Part shown: in pieces, positions 17,720 through 26,950 of the stretch
Layout of the letters: every line of letters starts with the position of its first letter
Numbering within the stretch: the stretch's first letter is position 1
Origin: Pseudoxanthomonas sangjuensis
GTDB lineage: Bacteria > Pseudomonadota > Gammaproteobacteria > Xanthomonadales > Xanthomonadaceae
DNA: 64,000 nucleotides
NCBI RefSeq assembly: GCF_010211755.1
Contig: NZ_PDWR01000004.1
Span: 62,001-126,000, forward strand
Direction: 5' to 3'
Program-made: the position numbers and the translations under genes
The notes under the pieces: model-generated
Database searches by the model: none
The model's input: the letters and a program-made list of their open reading frames with translations, nothing else
Told to the model about the DNA's origin: nothing

Positions 17720-19405
17720 TTACATGCCGGCGTAGTTGGGCCCGCCCCCGCCCTGCGGCGCGACCCAGACGATGTTCTGGGTCGGGTCCTTGATGTCGCA
17801 GGTCTTGCAGTGCACGCAGTTCTGCGCGTTGACCTGCAGCCGCGGATTGCCTTCGTCGACGCCGACGAATTCGTACACGCCGGCCGGGCAGTAGCGCGCC
17901 TCGGGGCCGGCGTATTCCTTCAGGTTGACGTTCACCGGTACCGCTGCGTCCTTCAGCGTCAGGTGGCTGGGCTGGTCCTCGTCGTGGTTGGTGCTGGACA
18001 GGAACACCGAACTCAGGCGGTCGAAGCTGAGCACGCCATCGGGTTTCGGATACGCGATCTTCTCGCACTGCGCGGCTGGCAGCAGCGTCGCATGGTCCGG
18101 CGTGTGGTGGCGGATCGTCCACGGCGGATTGCGGATGCCAAGCTTCGGCAGCAGCCACTGCTCGATGCCGGTCATCAGCGTCGCCAGCGAACGGCCCTTC
18201 TTGAACCACTGCTTGAAGTTCTTCGACTGCCGCAGTTCCGCGAACAGCCAGCTCTTCTCGAACGCGGCCGGATACGCGCTCAGCTCATCCTGCGCGCGGC
18301 CTTCGCCCAGCGCCGCGAAGGCGGCCTCGGCGGCCAGCATGCCGGTCTTGATCGCGGCATGGCTGCCCTTGATGCGGCTGGCGTTGAGGTAGCCGGCCTC
18401 GCAGCCGACCAGCGCGCCGCCGGGGAACACGGTCTTCGGCAGCGACAGGATGCCGCCGGCGGTGATCGCGCGCGCGCCGTAGCCGATGCGCTTGCCGCCT
18501 TCCAGGTGCTTGCGGATCGCCGGGTGGGTCTTGAAGCGCTGGAATTCCTCGAACGGGCTCAGCCACGGGTTCTTGTAATCGAGGCCGACGACGAAGCCGA
18601 TCGCGATCCTGCCGTCTTCGGCGTGGTACAGGAACGAACCGCCGTAGGTGTCGGCATCCAGCGGCCAGCCGGCGGTGTGCACCACCAGGCCGGGCTGGTG
18701 CTTGGCCGGATCGGCCTGCCACAGTTCCTTGATGCCGATGCCGTAGCTCTGCGGATCCTTGCCTTCGTCGAGCTTGAACTTGTCGATCAGCTGCCGGCCG
18801 AGCTGGCCGCGCGCGCCTTCGGCGAAGATCGTGTACTTCGCGTGCAGCTCCATGCCCAGTTGGAACTGGTCGGTCGGCTCGCCGTCCTTGCCGATGCCCA
18901 TGTTGCCGGTGGCGACGCCCTTCACCGCGCCGTCGTCGGCATGGAGGATTTCCGCGGCGGCGAAGCCGGGGAAGATTTCCACGCCCAGGCTCTCGGCCTG
19001 CTGCGCCAGCCAGCGCACCACCGCACCCAGGCTGACGATGTAGTTGCCTTCGTTGTGGAAGCATTCCGGCAGCAGCCAGTTCGGCGTGGCCCGGGCGGAG
19101 GTTTCGTCGAGGAACAGGAATTCGTCCCTGGTCACCGCCTGCTTGAGCGGGGCGCCCAGTTCCTTCCAGTTCGGGAACAGTTCGGCCAGCGCCTTCGGGT
19201 CCATGATCGCGCCGGACAGGATGTGCGCGCCGGGTTCGGAGCCTTTCTCCAGCACGCAGACCGAGACTTCGCGGCCGGCCTCGGCGGCCAGCTGCTTCAG
19301 TCGAATTGCGGTCGCCAGGCCGCCGGGACCTGCGCCGACCACGACCACGTCGTATTCCATCGATTCGCGCGGGCCATAGGTGGATAGCAGTTGTTCCGGG
19401 GTCAT
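17720..19405 (-). CDS. Electron transfer flavoprotein-ubiquinone oxidoreductase
   Basis: Membrane-associated flavoprotein that passes electrons from ETF to ubiquinone, linking fatty-acid and amino-acid oxidation to respiration. It has 561 residues. The FAD-binding motif VVVVGAGPGGLATAIRLKQL lies near residues 20-39. Four cysteines for the 4Fe-4S cluster are seen near the C-terminus (CPAGVYEF and NCVHCKTCDIKDP). The start MTPEQLLSTYGPRESMEYD is chosen because the upstream in-frame part is low-complexity and has no RBS. It is divergent from acnD across a 250-base regulatory region. Confidence 0.95.
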   Translation of the reverse strand: MTPEQLLSTYGPRESMEYDVVVVGAGPGGLATAIRLKQLAAEAGREVSVCVLEKGSEPGAHILSGAIMDPKALAELFPNWKELGAPLKQAVTRDEFLFLDETSARATPNWLLPECFHNEGNYIVSLGAVVRWLAQQAESLGVEIFPGFAAAEILHADDGAVKGVATGNMGIGKDGEPTDQFQLGMELHAKYTIFAEGARGQLGRQLIDKFKLDEGKDPQSYGIGIKELWQADPAKHQPGLVVHTAGWPLDADTYGGSFLYHAEDGRIAIGFVVGLDYKNPWLSPFEEFQRFKTHPAIRKHLEGGKRIGYGARAITAGGILSLPKTVFPGGALVGCEAGYLNASRIKGSHAAIKTGMLAAEAAFAALGEGRAQDELSAYPAAFEKSWLFAELRQSKNFKQWFKKGRSLATLMTGIEQWLLPKLGIRNPPWTIRHHTPDHATLLPAAQCEKIAYPKPDGVLSFDRLSSVFLSSTNHDEDQPSHLTLKDAAVPVNVNLKEYAGPEARYCPAGVYEFVGVDEGNPRLQVNAQNCVHCKTCDIKDPTQNIVWVAPQGGGGPNYAGM

Positions 19406-19510
19406 GGCGTGGCTCGTGGCTGGGCAAGGCCGACATGATACCAACGGCCCCGTATGGTCGGCCCGGGGCCGGTCGCGACAGGGGCGTGAACGGCCGTGCT
19501 GCACCATCGT

Positions 19511-19538
19511 ATTGATTGATTTGATCAAGATTGATCAA
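19511..19538. promoter_or_regulatory. Phased TTGAT repeats between etfQO and acnD, candidate operator
   Basis: ATTGATTGAT (19511-19520) is followed by TTGATCAAGA (19521-19530) and TTGATCAATG (19531-19540). The two TTGATCAA palindromes start exactly 10 bases apart, so they face the same side of the helix. The run is AT-rich in a GC-rich genome. Which gene it controls is unknown. Confidence 0.45.
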
Positions 19539-19655
19539 TGGTTTCGTTGGTGCCAGATTGTGCGCAACGACCGCGGGAGGATTTCCGTTCCCGTAATCGC
19601 GGCGGGAGCAACATGTTCCCACCGCGCATGCCAGCCCAGATTCCGGATGCCCGCC

Positions 19656-22286
19656 ATGAACACGAAATACCGCAAGCCGCTTGCCGGTTCGTCCCTCGAC
19701 TGGTTCGACGCCCGGGCGGCCGTCGAGGACATCGTCCCCGGTGCCTGGGACAAGCTGCCGTACACCGCGCGCGTCCACGCCGAGAACATCGTGCGCAGGG
19801 CCGAGCCGGGGAAGATCGCCGCCTACCTGGGCCAGTTGATCGGCCGCAAGCGCGACCTCGACTTCCCGTGGTTCCCGGCGCGCGTGGTGTGCCACGACAT
19901 CCTCGGCCAGACCGCACTGGTCGACCTCGCCGGCCTGCGCGACGCCATCGCCGACCGCGGCGGCGATCCGGCCCAGGTCAACCCGGTGGTGCCGGTGCAG
20001 CTGATCGTCGACCACTCGCTGGCGGTGGAAGCGCCGGGCTTCGACAAGGACGCGTTCGCCAAGAACCGCGCCATCGAGGACCGCCGCAACGAGGACCGCT
20101 TCCACTTCATCGACTGGACCAAGAAGGCGTTCCGCAACGTCGACGTGATCCCGCCGGGCAACGGCATCATGCACCAGATCAACCTGGAGAAGATGTCGCC
20201 GGTGGTCTACGTGCAACAAACTGATAACGGCCGGGGCATCGCCTTCCCCGATACCTGCGTCGGCACCGACAGCCACACGCCGCACGTCGACGCGCTGGGC
20301 GTGAGCGCGGTCGGCGTCGGCGGCCTGGAAGCCGAGAACGGGATGCTGGGCCGCGCCTCGTGGATGCGCCTGCCGGACATCGTCGGCGTCGAACTGTCGG
20401 GCAAGCCGCAGCCGGGCATCACCGCGACCGACGTCGTCCTTGCGCTGACCGAATTCCTGCGCAAGGAAAAGGTCGTCGGCGCCTACCTCGAATTCCGCGG
20501 CGAAGGCGCGGCGGCGCTGACCGTGGGCGACCGCGCGACGATCTCGAACATGGCGCCGGAATACGGTGCGACCGCGGCGATGTTCTTCATCGACCAGCAG
20601 ACGCTGGACTACCTGCGCCTGACCGGCCGCGACGAGGCGCAGGTCGGGCGGGTCGAAACCTACGCGAAGACCGCCGGCCTGTGGGCCGATGCGCTGAAGA
20701 CCGCCGAATACGAACGCACGCTGCGTTTCGACCTGTCCAGCGTCGTGCGCAACATGGCCGGCCCGTCGAACCCGCACAAGCGCCTGCCGACGTCGGCGCT
20801 GCACGAGCGCGGTATCGCCGACGAGGCCAAGCTGGAGGCCGCCAGGGCCGAAGAGGCGCAGGGCCGGCTGCCGGACGGCGCGGTGATCATCGCCGCGATC
20901 ACGTCGTGCACGAACACGTCGAACCCGCGCAACGTCATCGCCGCCGGCCTGCTTGCACGGAATGCGAACGCGAAGGGCCTGGTGCGCAAGCCGTGGGTGA
21001 AGACTTCGCTCGCGCCGGGTTCGAAGGCGGTGCAGCTGTACCTGGAAGAAGCGAAGCTGCTGCCGGAACTGGAGAAACTCGGCTTCGGCGTGGTCGCCTT
21101 CGCCTGCACCACCTGCAACGGCATGAGCGGCGCGCTGGACCCGAAGATCCAGCAGGAAATCGTCGATCGCGACCTGTATTCGGTCGCGGTGCTGTCGGGC
21201 AACCGCAACTTCGACGGCCGCATCCATCCCTACGCCAAGCAGGCCTTCCTCGCCTCGCCGCCGCTGGTGATCGCCTACGCGATCGCCGGCACGGTGCGCT
21301 TCGACATCGAGAAGGATACGCTCGGTTTCGATGCCGACGGCAAGCCGGTCACGCTGAAGGACATCTGGCCCAGCGACGAGGAAATCGACGCGATCGTGAA
21401 GAGCAGCGTCAAGCCGGAACATTTCCGCCAGGTCTACGAGCCGATGTTCAGGTTCGCGGTCGAGACCGGCGCGAAGACCGATCCGCTGTACGCGTGGCGC
21501 CCGATGTCGACCTACATCCGCCGCCCGCCGTACTGGGAAGGCGCGCTGGCCGGCGAACGCACGCTGCGCGCCATGCGCCCGCTCGCCGTGCTCGGCGACA
21601 ACATCACCACCGACCACCTGTCGCCGTCGAATGCGATCCTCGCCGACAGCGCCGCCGGCGAATACCTGGCGAAGATGGGCCTGCCGGAAGAAGACTTCAA
21701 TTCCTACGCCACGCACCGCGGCGACCACCTCACCGCGCAGCGCGCCACCTTCGCCAACCCGAAGCTGGTCAACGAAATGGCGGTGGTCGATGGACAGGTC
21801 AAGCAGGGCTCGCTGGCGCGCGTCGAACCGGAAGGCGAGGTCGTGCGCATGTGGGAAGCGATCGAAACCTACATGCAGCGCAAGCAGCCGCTGATCGTCG
21901 TCGCCGGCGCCGACTACGGCCAGGGTTCGTCGCGCGACTGGGCGGCGAAGGGCGTGCGCCTGGCCGGCGTCGAGGCCATCGTCGCCGAGGGTTTCGAGCG
22001 CATCCATCGCACCAACCTGATCGGCATGGGCGTGCTGCCGCTGGAGTTCAAGCCGGGGCAGAACCGCAAGACCTTCGGCATCGACGGCACCGAGACCTTC
22101 GACGTCGTTGGCCAGCGCAAGCCGCGCGCCGACCTGACGCTCGTCATCCATCGCGGCAACGGCGAAACGGTCGAAGTGCCGGTGACCTGCCGGCTCGACT
22201 CGGACGAAGAGGTTTCGATCTACGAAGCCGGCGGCGTGCTGCAGCGCTTCGCGCAGGATTTCCTCGAGTCGTCGAAGGCGGCATGA
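19656..22286 (+). CDS. acnD: Fe/S-dependent 2-methylisocitrate dehydratase AcnD
   Basis: Aconitase-family enzyme of the 2-methylcitrate cycle for propionate; it dehydrates 2-methylcitrate to 2-methyl-trans-aconitate. It has 876 residues. Substrate and cluster motifs include DTCVGTDSHTPHVDALGV, ITSCTNTSNPRNVIAAGLL (cluster Cys) and FACTTCNGMSGALD (two cluster Cys), and late YGQGSSRDWAAKG. The call of AcnD rather than AcnA rests on the 876-residue AcnD-like text and on prpF downstream. The genes prpB and prpC are not next to it. The start at 19656 gives MNTKYRKPLAGSSLDWF, which matches the family. Confidence 0.92.
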   Translation: MNTKYRKPLAGSSLDWFDARAAVEDIVPGAWDKLPYTARVHAENIVRRAEPGKIAAYLGQLIGRKRDLDFPWFPARVVCHDILGQTALVDLAGLRDAIADRGGDPAQVNPVVPVQLIVDHSLAVEAPGFDKDAFAKNRAIEDRRNEDRFHFIDWTKKAFRNVDVIPPGNGIMHQINLEKMSPVVYVQQTDNGRGIAFPDTCVGTDSHTPHVDALGVSAVGVGGLEAENGMLGRASWMRLPDIVGVELSGKPQPGITATDVVLALTEFLRKEKVVGAYLEFRGEGAAALTVGDRATISNMAPEYGATAAMFFIDQQTLDYLRLTGRDEAQVGRVETYAKTAGLWADALKTAEYERTLRFDLSSVVRNMAGPSNPHKRLPTSALHERGIADEAKLEAARAEEAQGRLPDGAVIIAAITSCTNTSNPRNVIAAGLLARNANAKGLVRKPWVKTSLAPGSKAVQLYLEEAKLLPELEKLGFGVVAFACTTCNGMSGALDPKIQQEIVDRDLYSVAVLSGNRNFDGRIHPYAKQAFLASPPLVIAYAIAGTVRFDIEKDTLGFDADGKPVTLKDIWPSDEEIDAIVKSSVKPEHFRQVYEPMFRFAVETGAKTDPLYAWRPMSTYIRRPPYWEGALAGERTLRAMRPLAVLGDNITTDHLSPSNAILADSAAGEYLAKMGLPEEDFNSYATHRGDHLTAQRATFANPKLVNEMAVVDGQVKQGSLARVEPEGEVVRMWEAIETYMQRKQPLIVVAGADYGQGSSRDWAAKGVRLAGVEAIVAEGFERIHRTNLIGMGVLPLEFKPGQNRKTFGIDGTETFDVVGQRKPRADLTLVIHRGNGETVEVPVTCRLDSDEEVSIYEAGGVLQRFAQDFLESSKAA

Positions 22287-22289
22287 CGG

Positions 22290-22874
22290 ATGTCCAAGGC
22301 GCGGTTGCTGTTCCTGGCGTTGCCCCCGTTGCAGGTGGTCGAGGCGATCCGCTCGGCCATGGCAAGGGATCGGCTGGAACAGCGATTGGGCGGGCGCCTG
22401 TTCGCGCCATCGAACTGGCACCAGTCGTTGTCCGAACGGATCTATTCGCCGACCGCGCAGGAGTGCGATGCGATGTTGCCGGTCGGCGCGGCGATCGCGG
22501 CTTCCGCACACGCCTGCACGCTGGCGTTCAACCGGATCAACAGCCAGGTGGACCCGGAGGGACGGATCCACTGGACCTTGCAGGGGCATGGCCTGCCGAA
22601 GTCGTTCGAAGCGCTGCGCACGCATGTACGCAAGCGGATCGAAATCGCCGGCGAAACGCGCATGCTGCACAACCCATCGCCACACATCACGCTCAGCTAC
22701 GACGCCACCGAACCGCTGGGGCAAACGATCCGGGTCGATCCGTGGGTCCGCTGGACCATCGACGAGTTGTTGCTGGTCATCGGCGGCGGCAAACCCTACG
22801 CTTACGAAATCGTCGGGCGCTGGCCGTTGTTGCCGGAAGTCGATCCGCCCGCCACGCAGATGGGCCTGTTCTAG
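22290..22874 (+). CDS. thpR: RNA 2',3'-cyclic phosphodiesterase, 2H family (LigT/ThpR)
   Basis: A 194-residue 2H phosphoesterase related to LigT/ThpR, which opens 2',3'-cyclic phosphates on RNA ends. The two H-x-(T/S)-x motifs are HQSL (near residue 46) and HITL (near residue 132); the first has Ser in place of the more usual Thr, which the family allows. It starts 3 bases after the acnD stop and ends 22 bases before prpF, so it is inserted inside a metabolic operon. No link to propionate metabolism is known; it may simply travel with the promoter. Confidence 0.82.
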   Translation: MSKARLLFLALPPLQVVEAIRSAMARDRLEQRLGGRLFAPSNWHQSLSERIYSPTAQECDAMLPVGAAIAASAHACTLAFNRINSQVDPEGRIHWTLQGHGLPKSFEALRTHVRKRIEIAGETRMLHNPSPHITLSYDATEPLGQTIRVDPWVRWTIDELLLVIGGGKPYAYEIVGRWPLLPEVDPPATQMGLF

Positions 22875-22896
22875 TCGTTTGACCCGGGAGTCCGCC

Positions 22897-24093
22897 ATGC
22901 CCTTCGTACCGCAAATCAAGATTCCCGCCGCCTACATCCGCGGCGGCACCAGCAAGGGCGTGTTCTTCCGCCAGCGCGACCTGCCGCAGTCCGCGCAGAA
23001 GGCCGGCGCCGCGCGCGACAAGCTGCTGCTGCGGGTGATCGGTTCGCCCGATCCCTACGGCAAGCAGGTCGACGGCATGGGCGGCGCGACCTCGAGCACC
23101 AGCAAGGTGGTGATCCTGTCGAAGAGCAAGCGCCCGGACCACGACGTCGACTACCTGTTCGGCCAGGTGTCGATCGACAAGCCCTTCATCGACTGGAGCG
23201 GCAACTGCGGCAACCTGTCCGCCGCGGTCGGGCCGTTCGCGGTCGCCGACGGACTGGTCGATCCCGGCCGCATCCCCGACAACGGCACGGTCGCCGTGCG
23301 CATCTGGCAGGCCAACATCGGCAAGACCATCGTCGCGCACGTGCCGATCGGCAACGGCCAGGTGCAGGAAACCGGCGATTTCGAGCTCGACGGCGTGACT
23401 TTCCCGGCGGCCGAGGTGCAGCTGGAGTTCCTCGATCCCGCCGACGAGGGCGAAGGCGAGGGCGAGGGCGGTGCCATGTTCCCGACCGGCAACCTGGTCG
23501 ACGATCTCGAGGTGCCTGGCGTCGGCACCCTCAAGGCGACGCTGATCAACGCCGGCATCCCGACGATCTTCGTCAATGCCGCCGACATCGGCTACGCCGG
23601 CACCGAACTGCAGGGCGACATCAACGAAGACAAGGCCGCGCTGGCCAAATTCGAAACCATCCGCGCCCACGGTGCACTGAAGATGGGATTGATAAAGGAC
23701 CTCTCCGAAGCCTCGACCCGCCAGCACACGCCGAAGGTCGCCTTCGTCGCCCCGCCGAAGGACTACGTTTCCTCCAGCGGCCGGCCCGTCGCTGCCGGCG
23801 ACATCGACCTGCTGGTCCGCGCGCTGTCGATGGGCAAGCTGCACCACGCGATGATGGGCACGGCCGCTGTCGCTATCGGCACCGCGGCGGCGATTCCCGG
23901 GACCCTGGTCGACCTCGCGGCGGGCGGCGGCGGGCGCAATGCGGTGCGTTTCGGCCACCCCTCCGGCACCCTGCGGGTCGGGGCCGAGGCCAGGCAGGTC
24001 GACGGCCAGTGGACCGTGGCCAAGGCGATCATGAGCCGCAGCGCCCGCGTGCTGATGGAAGGCTGGGTCCGGGTCCCGGCGGACGCCTTTTGA
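22897..24093 (+). CDS. prpF: 2-methylaconitate cis-trans isomerase PrpF
   Basis: Isomerises the product of AcnD (2-methyl-trans-aconitate) to the cis form used to make 2-methylisocitrate. It has 398 residues and a diaminopimelate-epimerase-like fold. Conserved text includes AYIRGGTSKGVFF, IDWSGNCGNLSAAVGPFAV (active-site Cys in NCGN) and GMGGATSSTSKVVI. Normal length. AcnD needs PrpF in organisms that lack PrpD, so the pairing supports both calls. Confidence 0.95.
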   Translation: MPFVPQIKIPAAYIRGGTSKGVFFRQRDLPQSAQKAGAARDKLLLRVIGSPDPYGKQVDGMGGATSSTSKVVILSKSKRPDHDVDYLFGQVSIDKPFIDWSGNCGNLSAAVGPFAVADGLVDPGRIPDNGTVAVRIWQANIGKTIVAHVPIGNGQVQETGDFELDGVTFPAAEVQLEFLDPADEGEGEGEGGAMFPTGNLVDDLEVPGVGTLKATLINAGIPTIFVNAADIGYAGTELQGDINEDKAALAKFETIRAHGALKMGLIKDLSEASTRQHTPKVAFVAPPKDYVSSSGRPVAAGDIDLLVRALSMGKLHHAMMGTAAVAIGTAAAIPGTLVDLAAGGGGRNAVRFGHPSGTLRVGAEARQVDGQWTVAKAIMSRSARVLMEGWVRVPADAF

Positions 24094-24202
24094 TGTGCCG
24101 GGCGGTCCCCGCCCCCGGGAACGCTGGCCCGGATTTGGCTTAGAATGGCGCCAACCGACGCAGACCAAGGTGGCCCGCGGAAACGCTGGCCGAGCGTGCG
24201 AC

Positions 24203-24229
24203 ATGAGCACTACCACCGCCCACTGCTGA
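24203..24229 (+). CDS. Putative thrS leader peptide (MSTTTAHC)
   Basis: An eight-codon open frame, ATG AGC ACT ACC ACC GCC CAC TGC TGA, has three Thr codons in a row. It lies 19 bases before a rho-independent hairpin and 88 bases before threonyl-tRNA synthetase. This is the layout of a translation-coupled attenuator, where stalling on Thr codons would prevent terminator formation when charged tRNA-Thr is low. A candidate -10, TAGAAT, is at 24141-24146. No strong ribosome-binding site is visible, which is the main weakness. Confidence 0.6.
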   Translation: MSTTTAHC

Positions 24230-24248
24230 TTCGACCCGAGGACACCGG

Positions 24249-24272
24249 AAAGGCGCCCTCGCGGCGCCTTTT
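24249..24272 (+). terminator. Terminator hairpin in the thrS leader
   Basis: AAAGGCGCC (24249-24257) pairs with GGCGCCTTT (24263-24271) around CTCGC and is followed by TTGCATTTT. It lies upstream of thrS, in the right place for an attenuator and also as a stop for prpF transcripts. Confidence 0.75.
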
Positions 24273-24317
24273 GCATTTTGGGCGGCCATGCGCCGCGCCC
24301 ATCGAACCAAGAAACCC

Positions 24318-26216
24318 ATGATCACGATCACGCTCCCGGACGGCAGCCGCCGCGAATTCGAAAACCCCGTTTCCGTCATGCAGGTCGCGCAGTCGATCGG
24401 CGCCGGCCTGGCCAAGGCCACCCTCGCCGGCGCGGTCGACGGCAAGCTGGTCGATGCCAGCGACGTCATCGACCACGACGCGTCCCTCCGCATCATCACT
24501 CCGAAGGACGCCGAAGGCGTCGAGATCATCCGCCACTCCTGCGCGCACCTGGTCGGCCATGCGGTCAAGCAGCTGTATCCGGACGTGAAGATGGTGATCG
24601 GCCCGGTGATCGAGGAAGGCTTCTATTACGACATCTACTCCGAGCGCCCGTTCACGCCGGAAGACCTCGTCGCGATCGAGCAGCGCATGAAGGAGCTGAT
24701 CGACCGGGACTACGACGTGGTCAAGAAGATGACCCCGCGCGCCGAGGTCATCGAGGTGTTCAGGTCGCGCGGCGAGGACTACAAGCTGCGCCTGATCGAC
24801 GACATGCCCGACGAGAAGGCGATGGGCCTGTACTACCACCAGGAATACGTCGACATGTGCCGCGGCCCGCACGTGCCGAACACGCGCTTCCTGAAGGCGT
24901 TCAAGCTGACCCGCATCTCCGGCGCGTACTGGCGCGGCGATTCGAAGAACGAGCAGCTGCAGCGCATCTACGGCACCGCCTGGGCCGACAAGAAGCAGCT
25001 CGACGCCTACATCCAGCGCATCGAGGAAGCCGAAAAGCGCGATCACCGCAAGATCGGCAGGCAGCAGGACCTGTTCCACCTGCAGGAAGAGGCGCCGGGC
25101 CTGGTGTTCTGGCACCCGAAGGGCTGGGCGATCTGGCAGGTGGTCGAGCAGTACATGCGCAAGGTCTACCGCGAGACCGGCTACGGCGAGGTGCGCTGCC
25201 CGCAGATCCTCGACGTGTCGCTGTGGCAGAAGTCCGGCCACTGGGACAACTACAAGGACAACATGTTCTTCACCGAGTCGGAGAAGCGCACCTACGCGGT
25301 CAAGCCGATGAACTGCCCGGGCCACGTGCAGGTGTTCAACCAGGGCCTGCACAGCTACCGCGACCTGCCGATCCGCTACGGCGAGTTCGGTTCCTGCCAT
25401 CGCAACGAGCCGTCCGGCGCGCTGCACGGCATCCTGCGCGTGCGCGGCTTCACCCAGGACGACGGCCACATCTTCTGCACCGAGGAACAGATCGAGTCGG
25501 AAGTGACCGCGTTCCACGAGCAGGCGCTGAAGGTCTACTCGGACTTCGGCTTTTCCGACATCCAGATCAAGATCGCGCTGCGCCCGGAGCCGCGCCTCGG
25601 CGACGACGCCACTTGGGACAAGGCCGAGGATGCGCTGCGCTCGGCGCTGCGCAACGCCGGCGTCGAATGGCAGGAACTGCCGGGCGAGGGCGCGTTCTAC
25701 GGCCCGAAGATCGAGTACCACCTCAAGGACGCCATCGGCCGCACCTGGCAACTGGGCACGATGCAGGTCGATTTCATGATGCCGGGGCGCCTGGGCGCCG
25801 AGTACGTCGACGAAAACAGCCAGAAGCGGCATCCGGTGATGCTGCACCGGGCCATCGTCGGCTCGATGGAGCGCTTCATCGGCATCCTGATCGAGCACCA
25901 TGCCGGCGCTTTCCCGGCCTGGCTGGCCCCGGTGCAGGCGGTGGTCGCCAACATCACCGACGCCCAGGCCGACTGGGTCGAGGAAGTCCGGAAAACCCTT
26001 GTGAATCAAGGGTTCCGGGTCGTTTCCGATTTGCGCAACGAAAAGATCGGCTATAAAATCCGCGAACACACGCTGCAACGGGTGCCGTACCTGCTGGTGG
26101 TTGGAGACCGCGAGAAGGAAAATGGCGCCGTTGCCGTTCGTACGCGTTCGGGAGAAGATCTGGGCACGATGAGCCTGGCCGCCTTCGCCGAGCGGTTGCG
26201 TAACGAACGGGCGTAA
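24318..26216 (+). CDS. thrS: Threonine--tRNA ligase
   Basis: Class II synthetase charging tRNA-Thr, 632 residues, the usual length. An N-terminal TGS domain ([20 protein letters not shown]) is followed by the editing domain with [10 protein letters not shown] and then the catalytic core. Zinc ligand Cys333 sits in MNCPGH; motif 2 [19 protein letters not shown] follows. The C-terminal anticodon-binding domain ends near residue 632. The ATG at 24318 is preferred over one at 24288 because the TGS domain normally starts right at the N-terminus. It sits behind an attenuator-like leader and heads the thrS-infC-rpmI-rplT-pheST block. Confidence 0.97.
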   Translation: MITITLPDGSRREFENPVSVMQVAQSIGAGLAKATLAGAVDGKLVDASDVIDHDASLRIITPKDAEGVEIIRHSCAHLVGHAVKQLYPDVKMVIGPVIEEGFYYDIYSERPFTPEDLVAIEQRMKELIDRDYDVVKKMTPRAEVIEVFRSRGEDYKLRLIDDMPDEKAMGLYYHQEYVDMCRGPHVPNTRFLKAFKLTRISGAYWRGDSKNEQLQRIYGTAWADKKQLDAYIQRIEEAEKRDHRKIGRQQDLFHLQEEAPGLVFWHPKGWAIWQVVEQYMRKVYRETGYGEVRCPQILDVSLWQKSGHWDNYKDNMFFTESEKRTYAVKPMNCPGHVQVFNQGLHSYRDLPIRYGEFGSCHRNEPSGALHGILRVRGFTQDDGHIFCTEEQIESEVTAFHEQALKVYSDFGFSDIQIKIALRPEPRLGDDATWDKAEDALRSALRNAGVEWQELPGEGAFYGPKIEYHLKDAIGRTWQLGTMQVDFMMPGRLGAEYVDENSQKRHPVMLHRAIVGSMERFIGILIEHHAGAFPAWLAPVQAVVANITDAQADWVEEVRKTLVNQGFRVVSDLRNEKIGYKIREHTLQRVPYLLVVGDREKENGAVAVRTRSGEDLGTMSLAAFAERLRNERA

Positions 26217-26313
26217 GCCGGCGGAAGCTCGGCCAGTCCCGGCCGGGGCGACGATCGCGCCCTGGCCGGCATCCGCCCGCCCGACCAGCGGGACGACCCT
26301 TGGAGACCCTCAC

Positions 26314-26838
26314 ATCAGTACCCCCGACAATAAGCAGAACCGCAAGAACCATGAAATCCGCGTGCCGCGCGTGCGCGTGATCGGCAGCGACGGCGAGATG
26401 ATCGGCGTGCTTTCGCGCGACGAAGCCTTGGCGATGGCCGAGGAGGAAGGCCTCGACCTGGTCGAGATCCAGCCCAATGCCGAGCCGCCGGTCTGCAAGA
26501 TCATGGACTTCGGCAAATTCCGCTTCGAGCAGCAGAAGAAGGCCAACGAGGCCAAGAAGAAGCAGAAGCAGGTCGAGATCAAGGAACTGAAGTTCCGCCC
26601 GGTCACCGACGAGGGCGACTACCAGATCAAGATGCGCAACATCCGCCGCTTCCTCGAGGAAGGCGACAAGGTCAAGGTCAACATCCGCTTCCGCGGCCGC
26701 GAGATGAGCCACCAGGAGCTGGGCCGGCAGATGGCCGCGCGCATCGAGGCCGAACTGGGCGACGAGATCGTCGTCGAGTCGCGCCCGCGCCTGGAAGGCC
26801 GGCAGATGGTCATGATGATCGCGCCGAAGAAGAAGTAA
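26314..26838 (+). CDS. infC: Translation initiation factor IF-3 (non-canonical ATC start)
   Basis: IF-3 binds the 30S subunit and checks start-codon and initiator-tRNA pairing. The frame gives 174 residues if it begins at ATC (26314-26316), with GGAG eight bases upstream (26302-26305). The protein then starts (M)[19 protein letters not shown] and ends [10 protein letters not shown], matching relatives. The first in-frame ATG (26362) would delete 16 conserved residues. Rare AUU/AUC starts on infC are well known and let IF-3 repress its own translation. It lies about 100 bases after thrS. Confidence 0.93.
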   Translation: MSTPDNKQNRKNHEIRVPRVRVIGSDGEMIGVLSRDEALAMAEEEGLDLVEIQPNAEPPVCKIMDFGKFRFEQQKKANEAKKKQKQVEIKELKFRPVTDEGDYQIKMRNIRRFLEEGDKVKVNIRFRGREMSHQELGRQMAARIEAELGDEIVVESRPRLEGRQMVMMIAPKKK

Positions 26839-26863
26839 CCGGCCGGGTTCATCCGAATGCAGG

Positions 26864-26883
26864 AGGGCGCCGCAAGGCGCCCT
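26864..26883 (+). terminator. Hairpin after infC, weak terminator
   Basis: AGGGCGCC (26864-26871) and GGCGCCCT (26876-26883) form a stem around GCAA, as in the hairpin at 4492. There is no T-run, so it may be a partial terminator or RNA 3'-end stabiliser rather than a full stop. Confidence 0.45.
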
Positions 26884-26921
26884 TCGCCGTTGCGGCGCTC
26901 CCTCCCGCAGAACCCCCTGAT

Positions 26922-26950
26922 TTGCAAAGGATTCGGCCCACCGGCATAAT
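26922..26950 (+). promoter_or_regulatory. Promoter for rpmI-rplT
   Basis: TTGCAA (26922-26927) and CATAAT (26945-26950) are separated by 17 bases. It lies after infC and gives a leader of about 160 bases before rpmI. That leader holds a TTGATT/AATCAA hairpin (27011-27030), which could take part in L20 autoregulation. Confidence 0.6.

Noticed and set aside
19380-19655. Longer N-terminus for acnD
   Set aside because: The extra 92 residues are not aconitase-like and would cover the promoter/operator region; the ATG at 19656 matches the family start.
18285-22919. Antisense open frame of about 1540 codons opposite acnD and partly out of frame in etfQO
   Set aside because: Same GC-bias effect; no start signal and no recognisable domain, while acnD and etfQO are unmistakable.
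24203-24272. A T-box riboswitch upstream of thrS
   Set aside because: No T-box sequence or specifier stem was seen, and T-boxes are rare in this group; a peptide-based attenuator fits better.
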